Source: Cryptomeria japonica (taxonomy: Eukaryota > Streptophyta > Pinopsida > Cupressales > Cupressaceae). From it: DNA of 64,000 bases. Location of the stretch: positions 159,541,471 through 159,605,470 of the forward strand of contig NC_081411.1 of the NCBI RefSeq assembly GCF_030272615.1, read 5' to 3'. Position numbers and translations under genes: made by a program. Shown in pieces: positions 1-11,078 of the stretch. Below the pieces are notes generated by a model. It worked only from the letters and a program-made list of their open reading frames with translations. It was not told the origin of the DNA and did not search any database. Each line of letters begins with the position of its first letter. Within the stretch, counting starts at the first letter, position 1.

Positions 1-351
1 AAGCTAACATTAATTGACATTGATGTAACAAAAATGTCCTAGCATTTTGCTACACACATGTTGATCTTTAAGTTATTTTGGGGGGTAGAAATGTTGGGTG
101 ACAACAATATGCAAATTCACAATTAAGAGTTAATGAACAAATAATGTTCACATAGGAACCTCAATCGTTCCATGCTTCAATAAAAATATTAAGTCCAGTC
201 CCTAAGTTATGGAATCAGTCTAAACCCCAATGACTCCAAGTATAGAACATTTCAAAATTGGGGTTGGAATTGATTCGTCTATGGGTTCGAGCAAGACACA
301 AGTCTTTTCAGCTAGTTTCATTTAGAATTGTGCACAAGTGTCCTTGGGTAG
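1..351. other. Unannotated flank, no gene seen
   Basis: AT-rich sequence to the left of the first solo LTR. No coding frame, repeat or RNA gene could be supported. Its last five bases (347-351, GGTAG) form the left target-site copy of the LTR insertion. Confidence 0.5.
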
Positions 352-845
352 TATTGTGACGTTTTCACACGTCACCCCATTGCAAATGGGACCCCCACTT
401 TTTCGTTTTGGGCTTAGGATTTTAGTGTTGTTGTCTTGGCTAAGTGAGGAGGTTGGTTTTGTCAGATTGGAAATTGAGGTCAAGTTATTTGGACATGTCA
501 AAATTGCAAATGTTGCTAATGTTGTCAAGTTGCAAGACATTTCCTAAGGTCCTCGATCTCTTGGGTTGATTTGCTTAAGTGTTGGAGTCATAGTTAGATG
601 AGGCTTGCATGATTAAGTTGTTCTTGGTGATCAAGTCATCGAGGTCACACTTGCATACATGAGGTAGACCCTAGGGTTTTAAGGTGGCAAAAATAGGTTC
701 AAGGAATGGTGGTCAAAATCACTTCCAAGGATGAAGGGTATCTAGGTGATGAAGGTGTGAAAATGTTGAGCTTGACCAAATCTTCAAGGTAAAATTGACT
801 AAGTAAGAATCTTGCTCAAGGCGTGATCATGATGGTGGTTTGCTT

Positions 846-1730
846 AAAGAGATATGTTTGTGCAAACAAGCCTGAAAATGCCACTACACTAGGATAGGCC
901 TGTGCAAACAAATTAAGGAAAATCTGACTTAGTAACATGTTTTTTTGTGCATAAAGAAGGCTAAATCCGGAATTGATTTTTTACAAATAAAGACTAAAAT
1001 CCCGCCACCTTGTGCAAGGGATGCCTCAAATGCCGACTTGCAAACTCACTTTGTGCAAACCAAGCAAAAAATGCCACCTAGCAAGAGGTAAGTTGTGCAA
1101 GCACAAGGCAAAATTGCGCCTAAGTTTGGGTTGATCAAGCAAATCACTTGTGAATAAAAGCCCAAAATTGCCGCCACACTTGTGCATAGAGGACCTCAAA
1201 TGCCGACAAGCCATAGTGTTTGTGCAAGAGCACCTTGAAATCCCAACTAGGTGAGGAGTTGTGCATACAAGCCTCAAGATGTCGATCCTTTTATGCAAAC
1301 GACATAAAAAATTTCAATCAAGACTTAGTCAAATTGTGCACACAAACATTAAGATCAGACTTAGCGTGGTCATTTTGTGCAAAGGATAAGCAAAATACTA
1401 ACACAGAAAGCTTAAAATTGTGCATTCAAGCCTTAACTTGCCGATTTGATTGTGTAAGAAGAGTCTCAAATGCTGCCATGTTGTGCACAAGGGCCTTAAA
1501 ATCCCGCCATACCAAAACAGTTTGTGCAAGTGAGGGGCCAGAATGCGCCTAAGTGTGAGTTGGGAAACAAAGATGTCGATTAGCAAAGTTGTGCACATGA
1601 AGCTTAAAATGCCGATTTGACAATAACTGTGTGCATGGAGGAGGCAAAATGCCAACATTTTTGTGCATGAAGGAACTAAAATGTCGACATACTAAGTGGC
1701 GCAAGCCTATCTAAAAAATGCCGCCAAGGA
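846..1730 (+). repeat. Degenerate TGTGCA tandem array in solo LTR A
   Basis: About 19 diverged units follow each other roughly every 30-80 bp, most about 40. Each opens with TTGTGCA, continues with an AAGCCT-like stretch and closes with AAAATGCCGAC or a variant. Clear openings are near 848, 1010, 1172, 1220, 1258, 1336, 1419, 1481, 1521, 1590, 1630 and 1661. Open frames here (for example 1220-1552) are products of the repeat and show no protein-like features. The array occupies the LTR position where the sister LTR has a different dyad array. Confidence 0.8.
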
Positions 1731-2994
1731 AGAGGATGAAGCATTCAAGGGAAAGTCGGCCAATAAGAACATAATGATCATGTGCATCAAGCAGAAGATA
1801 AAATGTTTCATTGTAAGGGTCAAGCCAGCTATGCACGAAGAGACACACTTCCACACATTAGTGCAATAAGAGGTAGTATCCTATGTCAATCAAGCATCAT
1901 TCAATACAAGTTGCTAAGCGAATCTGATTAAGAACCTACAGCAGTGCGAAGTCCATTAAGGAAAACGATTTTTTATCATTTCATTGATCAAATTCCACAT
2001 CAAAGAAGTTCGATCTTGATTAAGAAGGTTTGAACTTGAGAAAGAGGTTTGTTTCATCCATTCATTGAGGGCAACAACAGCAGGTTTGAGTGAATTTCCA
2101 TGATGAGACCTGTAGCAAACATAAAAACAGACATGAAGTAAGCAGAATCAGACCTTAAGACATCATTTGATCAGGACAAAATCAGAGCACAGAGAGATGC
2201 AAGGTAAGTAAAATTAAGTTTATATTGTATGTGTTTAATGCCTTCTTGTTTGTTTTGCAGGTGATAAAGGGGCATTCAAGGCTAAGCATTGCAAACATGA
2301 GGAGGTCAAGGCTACATCAAGAGCAAGTTTCACCACTTAGAGCCGAGGTTCAAGTGATGTAAGATGGTGGACAGATGATTCATCAACAACACACAAAAAG
2401 GAGAAGATCAAAAGGTGCAGGTCTGGTTGTAAGAGGATCAGAACAGCACTCTAAGATCAGTATAATCACCCCATGGAGATAATTCTACAACCTTAGGAAT
2501 TCAAGCAATGCAAAGTAGAGGAGATGCATCACATAGTCTGCATCAAACATGATCAAGGAAGTAGATAGTTTCAGAAGAGTTAATCAAATTTTGCTTGATC
2601 ATGCCAAGGTAATGTTTCCCAATAATCATCACATCAAGCTTGAGATGTTGAGTATCAAGAGATATTGCCCGAGGCATCAACACTTCCTTGTGGTGAGGTA
2701 TCAAGTCTACTACCAAGCAAACTGAGATGGCATCTTTGTCATCACCCAACCGATTGGAGGATTCCATGTCAGCATGTCCAAATGCAATGTACTTGACTCA
2801 CCCATGGAGACACAAAGTTCAAGATACCTAACCTCATTTCCTATTGGTTCACATGCAACGTGTGACATGTGTCAAATCAAATGTAATTTTCTCATTGGCC
2901 AAAGGGATTTTTTGTAACAAACCCTAATTAGGGTTTCCATATTGTAATCTTGGCCATTGATTGTGAATCAATCTGAGCCATTCCTTGTAAAGAG

Positions 2995-3010
2995 CTATCT
3001 ATATAAGGCT
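2995..3010 (+). promoter_or_regulatory. TATA box of solo LTR A
   Basis: TATATAAG at 3000-3007 lies in a block conserved with solo LTR B (same context around 15626). Both are preceded by AACAAACCCTAATTAGGG and a 'cttggccattgat' stretch, then followed by 'catttgtaaagg'. The conservation and position fit an LTR promoter with the transcript starting about 30 bp downstream. Activity is not shown. Confidence 0.6.
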
Positions 3011-3519
3011 CAGTTTTCTCATTTGTAAAGGGTTAATAGCAGGCGAATAGAGAATCGATAACAGTTAGATCATTAGAGTAGAGTAGAGTAGGAGAAAAGG
3101 AGATTGGTGCCAAGATTTTGTTGTAGGAGACATTTTGTTTTCATTTAAGTTATGGTGAATTCTATATGTTAATTGAACATGTTGCATGGTCTCTACTACT
3201 CATTTGCTTTAAATTTGATTAGATGAATAGAAGATATCATTGTTGATGAATGGTGTACCTAATGTTCATACTACTTGTAATTTGTTGATTGCAATTTGCA
3301 ATGCGTAGTCAACTGAACTTGTATGAAAGCTTAACTTCTATTACTTCATGCTCATTGTTCGAGTGGTTGATGTGCATTGGTGATATAAAAACCATTCATT
3401 TATCCTTAGGAGATTGCACCAGTTTTGTGTAGTTGTTCCTTGATGGCGAAACAAAGCTTGGTTTGGTCGCACCTAATCTAAAACCAAATCCAACATTCTT
3501 AGGATTAAATTAGTTTCCC

Positions 3520-4283
3520 TGTTGAAATAATAGCTAAGTTTGGATTACATGTAACTTGTAATTATATCTTGCTATGAATATTGGGCAAGACCTATATATA
3601 ATGTAACTTGTGGATAGGACAAGACCTATATATAAATGTAACTTGTAAATGATTATTGGTCTGACCCTATATTGGGCGCCAACCTTAGATTATTATGAAT
3701 TCAATTAGCAAGGCCAACCTAAGGCTTCTAGGTTAGTTTGTCACATATATATACAAAGTCATTTACAAGCATCAGATATACATTCAGAAAATACATTCCT
3801 ATCTGTCATAAGCAAATTACTTCAGTGATCAGCATATTATGATGAGAGATCAACAAACATCATCTAAAGGCAGCGATCATCATTGAGTGCACAGCGAACA
3901 CAATCAGGAGACAGCGAACACTATCAAAAGTCAGCGAATATTATTGGAATCTCAGCAAACCTTATCTAAAGCACTGCTATCACCTTGGAAGGTCAGCGAA
4001 TTCCATTTAAAGGGCAGTGAGCTTCATCTTTGGGACAGCAGCATCCGAATTGCAGATAAGTTCACTCCCTAGGTTGAAGTTATTACTGTCCATTATGTGC
4101 TGACAGCTTCAAGTGCTGAAGCATATTGTAAAATCACTTCTGATTATTGCCTAATAAAGATCTGAGACCTGTTGCTGGTTATTTCACCTCCAAGAGGGAG
4201 GTTTTCCCATGGTACTGTTGTGTTATGTGTGTTTCCTTTGTTATTTTCTGCTTAAAGTTATCTGTCTGATCTTAAAATTAACA
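3520..4283 (+). mobile_element. Nested solo Copia LTR, 764 bp
   Basis: The unit starts TGTTGAAATAATAGC and ends AATTAACA. It is flanked by perfect 5 bp duplications TTCCC at 3515-3519 and 4284-4288, so it inserted into solo LTR A. It has a TATA-like TATATATACA at 3746-3755 and a run of diverged CAGCGAA(C/T)-type sub-repeats at about 3870-4035. Near its end is a GGGAGGTTTTCCCATGG stretch like the one in the (reverse-complemented) LTRs of the Copia element at 5051-11073, which suggests a related family. No internal region is left. Confidence 0.85.
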
Positions 4284-4557
4284 TTCCCAACCCTTAATTC
4301 CTTTTGCTATTTGTTTTCCAAGTTAAGTAAGTCTTCATGTTCTAGTAAGATTCATGTTCAACGCAAGTCCTCCTTGTGATTCCAACAATATCACATCAAC
4401 CATTGAGCTATCAACACATCAAAACCTGACAAGAGAAACCTTGGAGTCATCTTAGTTGATCATCTAATTTAGCATCTGAAGAGATTTTGATAAAGAGAGG
4501 ATAGAGTGCCTTTGGTATTTTATTTTTTGTTGCATAGTGCATAAAAACATATCAACA

Positions 4558-5045
4558 GGTGGTTCCAATCTTCTAGATGTGGGGCAATTTCAAGGTTTTT
4601 CCCAATGGTCGACATTATTTTCAATGCATGTGGATCGATTTTCTTTGGCTTTTGACCATCAAAGCTTGCCCTAAACCGCAAACCAGCATTCATAAGTAAA
4701 ACAAACAAAAAGAAAAGCATACTTTCAGCTCCTTCATCAATTTTTTGTCTACCATTCCTGAAATAAATAATTCTACTACAATGCTGCCGACCATACAGAG
4801 TGGATATATTTTTGCTTCCTTCACTGCTGACTATGCAAACAGAGTATATTCTGAATAAATTTCAATCTTGGTGCTTCCATGTTTCTCCGATTTTTGATAA
4901 GCCTATATTTCTCAAGTAGAATTCAAAAATAAACAATGCATATATACAGCCTGCAAACTGCATTTTGTTTTCAGTTTTTGCATGTTTGCAGTTTAAAATT
5001 TAAACTAATATTAATGATGGTGATGATATTGATCTTGATGAAGAC
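4558..5045. other. Short host stretch between two insertions, no gene assigned
   Basis: AT-rich sequence between solo LTR A and the young Copia element. A minus-strand frame at about 4560-4690 reads like protein for some 40 residues and ends exactly at the LTR target site, but splicing and homology could not be supported. Confidence 0.4.
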
Positions 5046-5050
5046 CCATA

Positions 5051-5807
5051 TGTTAGTTTTTAGTACTTTCAGATTGAATAAAACTCAGAAAATTAGAATA
5101 AGGTTAATTAACTTATTGTTTTCCAGACTTAAGCATAATAAAGGAAATGAAATGCAAAAGACAAAACACAGTTACCCTGGGAAAACCTCCTAGGAGGAAA
5201 AACCCAGCCAAGGGATCCTCAGATCTGATTATGATTTTGAATTCAACTGAACATTACATATGATCTCCAGCCTCTTATGAAGTTCGTTGTATGGTCTGCA
5301 GCTTCTTATGAAGTTTGCTGCCCTTAATTTGGGATCTACAGGTGTCTAATGGAGTTCGCTGTCTTCTATTGATGATCTGAAGTTCACTGCCTTTAACTAG
5401 GGATCTGCAAATGTCTGATGGAGTTCGTTGTCTCCTATTGAGGATCTGCTGCTAACTAATGGAGTTCGCTGTTTGCCAGATGCCTTTAATGTAAAGTTTG
5501 CTTTTCACTGAATAAAATTTTCATCTGCCTAAGTTGGAAATGAAGATAATGAGAAGCAAGAGTCACATTTATAGGAGACTTCTTTCCTTTTAACATGTCG
5601 GCCTTCATGTATTAACATTATTAATTATATTAATTATTAATTCTTTTTAATTGAGTTGAATAGGGTCGGCCCTATCAAGGAGGTGTGATATGTTTAAGTG
5701 TAGCATGGGAGCCTTTTTAGGTGGGAGCAGAGGAGTATTGGGCCTAGCCCTATATGATGGAGGCGGATTCCAATGTTGGAATCCACCAGCCCTAATTACA
5801 AACAACA
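5051..5807 (-). repeat. 3' LTR of the young Copia element
   Basis: 757 bp, TG at 5051 and CA at 5806-5807 on the plus strand, aligned end to end with 10317-11073. Read on the minus strand it has a TATA-like CTATAAATG around 5565-5574 and several AGTTCGCTG/AGTTTGCTG sub-repeats at 5280-5470. Confidence 0.95.
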
Positions 5808-5816
5808 CTCCCTCTT
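5808..5816 (-). other. Polypurine tract of the young Copia element
   Basis: Minus strand reads AAGAGGGAG directly before the 3' LTR, the expected place for the plus-strand DNA primer in reverse transcription. Confidence 0.8.
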
Positions 5817-5875
5817 AATTAGGGAATAGAATCATAATCATAATCTTCCAGCTTGCACACAAGCATAGACTGGAT

Positions 5876-6169
5876 CCACCTTGCATTACTCACAGAGGGT
5901 GGAGAGGATCCTTTTCTACCATCTTACATTGCCCGCAGAGGATGGTTTAACAATTACACTTCCCTTTTACAATACCATCTTACATTGCCCGCAGAGGATG
6001 GTTCATAAATACACTTCTCCCTGAGAAGTTTACAATACCACCTTACATTGCCCGCAGAGGGTGGCTAACATTTACAACACCATCTTACATTGCCCGCAGA
6101 GGATGGTTAAGAATTATACTTCTCCCTGAGAAGTTTACACTACCACCTTACATTGCCCGTAGAGGGTGG
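5876..6169 (-). repeat. Six-copy hairpin array in the Copia 3' UTR
   Basis: Six copies of a 27 bp motif start at 5876, 5919, 5975, 6038, 6080 and 6143 (spacing 43, 56, 63, 42 and 63). Each is an imperfect dyad whose outer 5 bp are either CCATC/GATGG (copies 2, 3, 5) or CCACC/GGTGG (copies 1, 4, 6), with the pairing kept in every copy. The centre holds TTACATTGCCCGCAGA or a close variant. Two perfect CTTCTC-cct-GAGAAG hairpins (6013-6027 and 6117-6131) sit between copies. The array lies between the pol stop codon and the purine tract, so it is in the element's transcript. Confidence 0.9.
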
Positions 6170-6188
6170 ATTTATACAATACAAAGTA

Positions 6189-9100
6189 TCACTGAACTTG
6201 AGACTCCCTCTCAATCGAAGTTTCATTTTCTACAATACCGAGTCTATCCCTGAAGTACACAAACTTCACTTTGGATAGAGGCTTGGTAAGGATATCTGCA
6301 ACCTGCTCATCAGTGCTGACGTATTTCAGCTGAATGGTACCCCTTTGCACCATATCCCGAATGAAGTGATAATGGGTTTCCACATGTTTTCACCTGTCAT
6401 GAAACACTGGATTGATAGAAATTTTAATGCAACTCTGGTTATCACAGTGAATAACTGTAGGGTCCCATGGCTGACCAAACAGTCCAGCAAGGAGCTTACG
6501 AAGCCACACTGCTTCTCTGGATGCTACACTTGCTGCAATATACTCAGCTTCAGCAGTACTCAATGCCATTGAGGATTGTTTTCTGCAGGCCCAAAAGATT
6601 ACTGCAGAACCTAAGCTGAAACAAATACCGGATGTGTTTTTCCTGTCTTTGATGCTTCCAGCCCAGTCTGCATCAGAATAACCTTCCAAGGTTATTGGGG
6701 TGTTACGTGGATACTTCAGCCCAAAGCCAACTGTGCCCTGCAAGTATCTTAGAATATGCTTGGCTGCAACAAGGTGAACATTCTTGAGCAAACTCATGAA
6801 CTGATTGAGGGCATTCACAGCAAAACATATGTCTGGTCTAGTGTTAACTAGATACATCAGTGATCCAATCAACTGTCGGTACTCGGATGGATCTGCAAAT
6901 TCAGAGTTAGCTGCAGAAACACTTAACTTCTTTAATTTAGATTCCATAGGAGTAGACATTGGTTTACAATCCATCATTCTAAATCTTTTCAAAATGTCAA
7001 TAGTATACTTCCCTTGACTTAGAAAGATTTCGTTAGATCTTTGCCATACTTCTAGACCTAGGAAATAATGCATTAGACCTAAATCTTTCATTTCAAATTC
7101 TGAAGCTAATTCTTTCTTGCATCTAATAAGTCCAAAAATAAGTCCATCTTTACCAGTCAAAAATAAGTCATCCACATAAAGAACTAGAATTAGCATTTCA
7201 TCATTGGCTACTTTAAAGTAAATGTTAGGGTCAGCATCATTTTTACAAAACCCTAGACTTAGCAAATATTTATCAATTCTTTCATACCAAGCACGAGGAG
7301 CTTGTTTAAGACCATATAGAGCTTTCTTTAACCTGCACACATGGGTTAATCTATCCTGAATCTCATATCCCTCAGGTTGCTCAATATAGACTTCTTCCTC
7401 AATGACACTATTGAGAAAGGCAGTCTTAACATCCATCTGATGTAGTTTCCAACCCTTAGAAGCAGCGATAGCAATTATTGTTCTAATGGAAGTATATCTA
7501 GCAACAGGAGCGAATGTTTCTTCATAGTCTATGCCTTCCTTTTGGGAAAAACCACGCGCTACAAATCTAGCCTTATATTTTTCAATACTACCATCAGCAT
7601 TATGTTTAATTTTAAATAACCATTTAGAGGAAACAACAGACTTACCTTTGGGTCTGGGCACAAGGTCCCACACATCATTCTTGACGATTGACTGATATTC
7701 TTCATCCATAGCAAGCTTCCAGGTATGATGACTTAAGGCTTCTTCAACATTGCAAGGTTCAGTTTCAATGAGATTACACATTAAAGAAACATAGTTGGAA
7801 AATACCTGAGGTCTCTTAGTTTCACGGAAGGTGCCACTTGGAGCAACAAATCTTTCAGCTTCTTGAATGGTGTTTCTTACCCAAAGTGGTCTCTTCTTGG
7901 TAACGACAATGTCACTAGGAATATCAATGGGATTCATGGGTTCTGGAGGATCATCATGATCATCTTGAGGTGGAGGTTCAACTTGCTCACTCTGAATCTT
8001 AGGGTTAGTATCAACGTTCATATTTTGATTATCATCAGATTCATCAATAACACAAGAACCCTTCGATTTCTTAAACGCAATGTCTTCTTCAAATTTAACA
8101 TCTCTACTTACCTCAACATACCTTTGACCTGGGATGTAAATCCTGAATGCTTTGGAGGATTCACTGTATCCGACTAGCATGCCTTTCTTTCCGGAGGGTT
8201 CCAACTTTGATCGCTTTTCCTTGGGCACATGAACATAGACGGGACTTCCAAAGATCCTGAGGTGACTAATGTCTGGTTTGAGTCCCGTGAAGGCTTCTTC
8301 CGGGGTCATGTTCTTTAGAGCACGATGAGGACATCTATTATGGATATATACTGCTGTTCTAGAAGCCTCAACCCATAGGAAGGTCTGCAAGTCTTGATCG
8401 TGAATCATAGCCTTTGTAGCTTCCACAATGGTCCTATTCTTTCTTTCAACAACACCATTTTGTTGAGGATTGTATGGAACACAAAACTCCCTCTTAATTC
8501 CTGACTCAACACAAAAATCATGAAAGCTACCGGAGGTGTATTCACCTCCATTGTCAGATCTTAAACATTTGATTCTTTTACCAGAGAGGTTTTCAGTTAA
8601 TGCTTTAAACTCCTTAAATTTACTTAAGACTTCATCAAATTCTTTAGATTTCAAGAAGTAGATCCAAGTTTTCCTAGAGAAATCATCTATGAAGATTACA
8701 TAATAAAGGAATCCACTAGGAGATGCTATAGACATAGGACCACATAAATCAGAGTGAACAAGTTCTAGTTTGTCTTTAGCTCTATTTTCACTTTTATGAA
8801 AAGGACTTTTAACATTCTTACCAATAGCACAACCTTTACAAGTGTTATCATGAATTTGACTGAGTTTAGGCATACCTTTGACTAGCCTTTCAAGGGATGG
8901 AAGAGCTTGATAATGTAGATGTCCAAGTCTTCTATGCCATAACTCACATGATTTTGGGGCCTCATTAATGAGGGCTTGAATAGGGTTAGTAGAGAGCTTA
9001 TAAAGACTATCATATCTATGACCAATTATATGAGCAGATTCAAAACTATCTTTCTTAGACCAAGTAAGAACTTTTCCTTCAGAAAATGCAATTTGATAAC

Positions 9101-10223
9101 CTTTATCTTCTAGAGCAGAAATGGAAATTAGGTTTCTTTTAATTTCAAGAACAAACAATATATCACTAAGATGCAAGGAAACACCAGAATCTAATTTTAG
9201 AGAAGTAGAGCCAGAACCTCTTACTGAATAACGAGCGTCATCACCAATTACTACGTGAAGGCTGGTATCCTTTTCTACTAGGCCTAAAAGATGATCGCAG
9301 TAACCTGTGATGTGTCTGGAGGCACCACTGTCAATCAACCATGTATTGCTATCTGAGGGAACACTGCTAGATAGAGCGGAGATGAATAAGAAGTCATCAT
9401 TTTGTTCTGAGACTTCATTTAGGTTTGCTTCACTTTGGTTAGGGTTAAACTGACATTCCTTAGCATAATGACCGAATTTGTCGCATCTAAAACATCGCAC
9501 ACGCGAGGTATCTCTTGGTTTCTTCCAAGGGTGTTGGGAACTAAAGGATTTGGAATCCCTATTTCTTCTAGGATAAGGTTGCTTCCAATTTCCCCTTTTC
9601 TTGCATTGAGCTGCAAGCATGTGATGTTCATCTACATGGGGGCTCTTGGATTGACTCCTTGTGAAGAGGTGAGACTCTTCCTGGATGCAATCATTCTTAA
9701 GTCGATCAAGAGTAGGTAACTCCGACCGACCACTTACGGTTTGGATAAATGACTCCCAAGAGAGAGGTAGACCATTAAGGGCAATCATGACAAGGTCTTT
9801 ATCTTCCATGTTATGGCCAATTAAACCTAGCTGATTCTTTAGTTCTGAAATTTTTATGAAATAGGAAATAACAGAATCTTCTTTAGCCATTTTGATATTA
9901 AGTAGTTGTTGTCTTAACATAATTGCCCTACTAAGATTGTTAACTTCATATGTACCTTGTAGATGGCTGAACATTTCCCTTGCAATGGTGAATGAGGCAA
10001 TAGAGGTGACGAGGTGGTCTTTGACTAAATCAATGAGAATCTTCCTGGCCTTGATAGCATCCCTTTTGAATTGTTTCAACTCAGCTGCATCCGAAGGCTC
10101 AGTTAGCTCTTTCGCTTCAATGAATTGGAGAAGATCTTCTTCCTCAAGAGCCAACTTGATTCGAACTTTCCATGCAGTAAAATTTAGATTCCCATCAAGC
10201 CTATCTTCAACTTTCAGCCCCAT
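6189..10223 (-). pseudogene. gag-pol: Copia Gag-Pol polyprotein, one premature stop
   Basis: A single frame of about 1,344 codons starting at ATG 10221-10223 (MGLKVEDRLDG), broken only by TGA at 6390-6392. It encodes the capsid and enzymes that copy and insert the element. In order, numbered from that ATG: gag; zinc knuckle CFRCDKFGHYAKEC at 244-257 (9453-9494); protease with DSGA at 298-301 (9321-9332); GAG-pre-integrase and integrase with HSDLCGP, RSDNGGE and the NGVVERKNRT stretch; RT with YVDD at 1016-1019 (7167-7178); RNase H with GYSDADWAG. The TGA falls between VFHDR and KHVETHYHFIRD, where relatives have T or S, and cuts off about 66 residues. All catalytic motifs looked for are present. 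Otherwise intact, so loss of function is recent or may be bypassed by readthrough. Confidence 0.95.
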
Positions 10224-10304
10224 TGACCTGATCTGCAAAAGCTACAGCAATTTGGAAATAAAGGTGTACTGAATTTTAAATCTGAAGATTGATCTAACCA
10301 ATTA

Positions 10305-10316
10305 GCTCTGATACCA
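10305..10316 (-). other. Primer binding site (initiator Met tRNA)
   Basis: Minus strand reads TGGTATCAGAGC immediately after the 5' LTR, the standard plant Copia site complementary to the 3' end of initiator methionine tRNA. Confidence 0.95.
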
Positions 10317-11073
10317 TGTTAGTTTTTAGTACTTTCAAATTGAATAAAACTCAAAAAATTAGAATAAGGTTAATTAACTTATTGTTTTCCAAACTTAAGC
10401 ATAATAAAGGAAATGAAATGCAAAAGACAAAACACAGTTACCCTGGGAAAACCTCCTAGGAGGAAAAACCCAGCCAAAGGATCCTCAGATCTGATTATGA
10501 TTTTGAATTCAACTGAACATTACATATGATCTCCAGCCTCTTATGAAGTTCGTTGTATGGTCTCCAGCTTCTTATGAAGTTTGCTGCCCTTAATTTGGGA
10601 TCTGCAGGTGTCTAATGGAGTTCGCTGTCTTCTATTGATGATCTGAAGTTCACTGCCTTTAACTAGGGATCTGCAGATGTCTGATGGAGTTCGCTGTCTC
10701 CTATTGAGGATCTGCTGCTAACTAATGGAGTTTGCTGTTTGCCAGATGCCTTTCATGTAAAGTTCGCTTTTCACTGAATAAAATTTTCATCTGCCTAAGT
10801 TGGAAATGAAGATAATGAGAAGCAAGAGTCACATTTATAGGAGACTTCTTTCCTTTTAACATGTCGGCCTTCATGTATTAACATTATTAATTATATTAAT
10901 TATTAATTCCTTTTAATTGAGTTGAATAGGGTCGGCCCTATCAAGGAGGCATGATATGTTTAAGTGTAGCGTGGGAGCCTTTTTAGGTTGGAGCCGAGGA
11001 GTATTGGGCCTGGCCCTATATGATGGAGGCGGATTCCAATGTTGGAATCCGCCAGCCCTAATTACAAACAACA
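10317..11073 (-). repeat. 5' LTR of the young Copia element
   Basis: 757 bp, the same length as the 3' LTR at 5051-5807 and about 97.5 percent alike by eye. It carries the promoter for the minus-strand transcript and abuts the primer site. Confidence 0.95.
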
Positions 11074-11078
11074 CCATA

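Larger units (their letters stand above)
352..4557 (+). mobile_element. Solo LTR A, 4.2 kb, Gypsy-like family
   Basis: The unit starts TATTGTGACG (a decayed TG terminus) and ends CATATCAACA. The flanks are GGTAG (347-351) and GGTGG (4558-4562), a target duplication with one mismatch. Both ends match the LTR at 12358-16528: the shared start contains TTTCACAC, then a CCCCATTGC..AATGGG block, and the shared end contains GTGCAT, an A-run and ATCAACA. A promoter-like block near 2900-3010 is also shared. No internal coding region or second LTR is present, so this reads as a solo LTR left by LTR-LTR recombination. Without the nested Copia LTR it is about 3.4 kb. Superfamily is inferred from the 5 bp duplication and large LTR, since no protein survives. 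Confidence 0.8.
5051..11073 (-). mobile_element. Complete Ty1/Copia retrotransposon, young
   Basis: A full element in minus orientation. Perfect CCATA target duplications lie at 5046-5050 and 11074-11078. It has two 757 bp LTRs, an initiator-Met primer site against the 5' LTR, a purine tract against the 3' LTR and one long gag-pol frame in Copia order (gag, protease, integrase, RT, RNase H). By eye the LTRs differ at about 19 positions (about 2.5 percent), mostly transitions, so the insertion is recent compared with everything else in the window. The only coding break seen is one in-frame TGA near the C terminus of RNase H. Confidence 0.97.

Noticed and set aside
1220-1552. 110-codon frame on the plus strand and its minus-strand counterpart at 1398-1658
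   Set aside because: Both are read-throughs of the TGTGCA repeat array; composition follows the repeat.
846-1730. Possible CRISPR-like array
   Set aside because: Units are degenerate, spacing is irregular and the genome is clearly a plant's.
4520-4720. Minus-strand frame resembling an exon (about SFDGQKPKKIDPHALKIM) ending at the solo LTR A target site
   Set aside because: No splice combination kept the frame open, continuation across the LTR reaches a stop after about ten codons, and the protein is not recognised.
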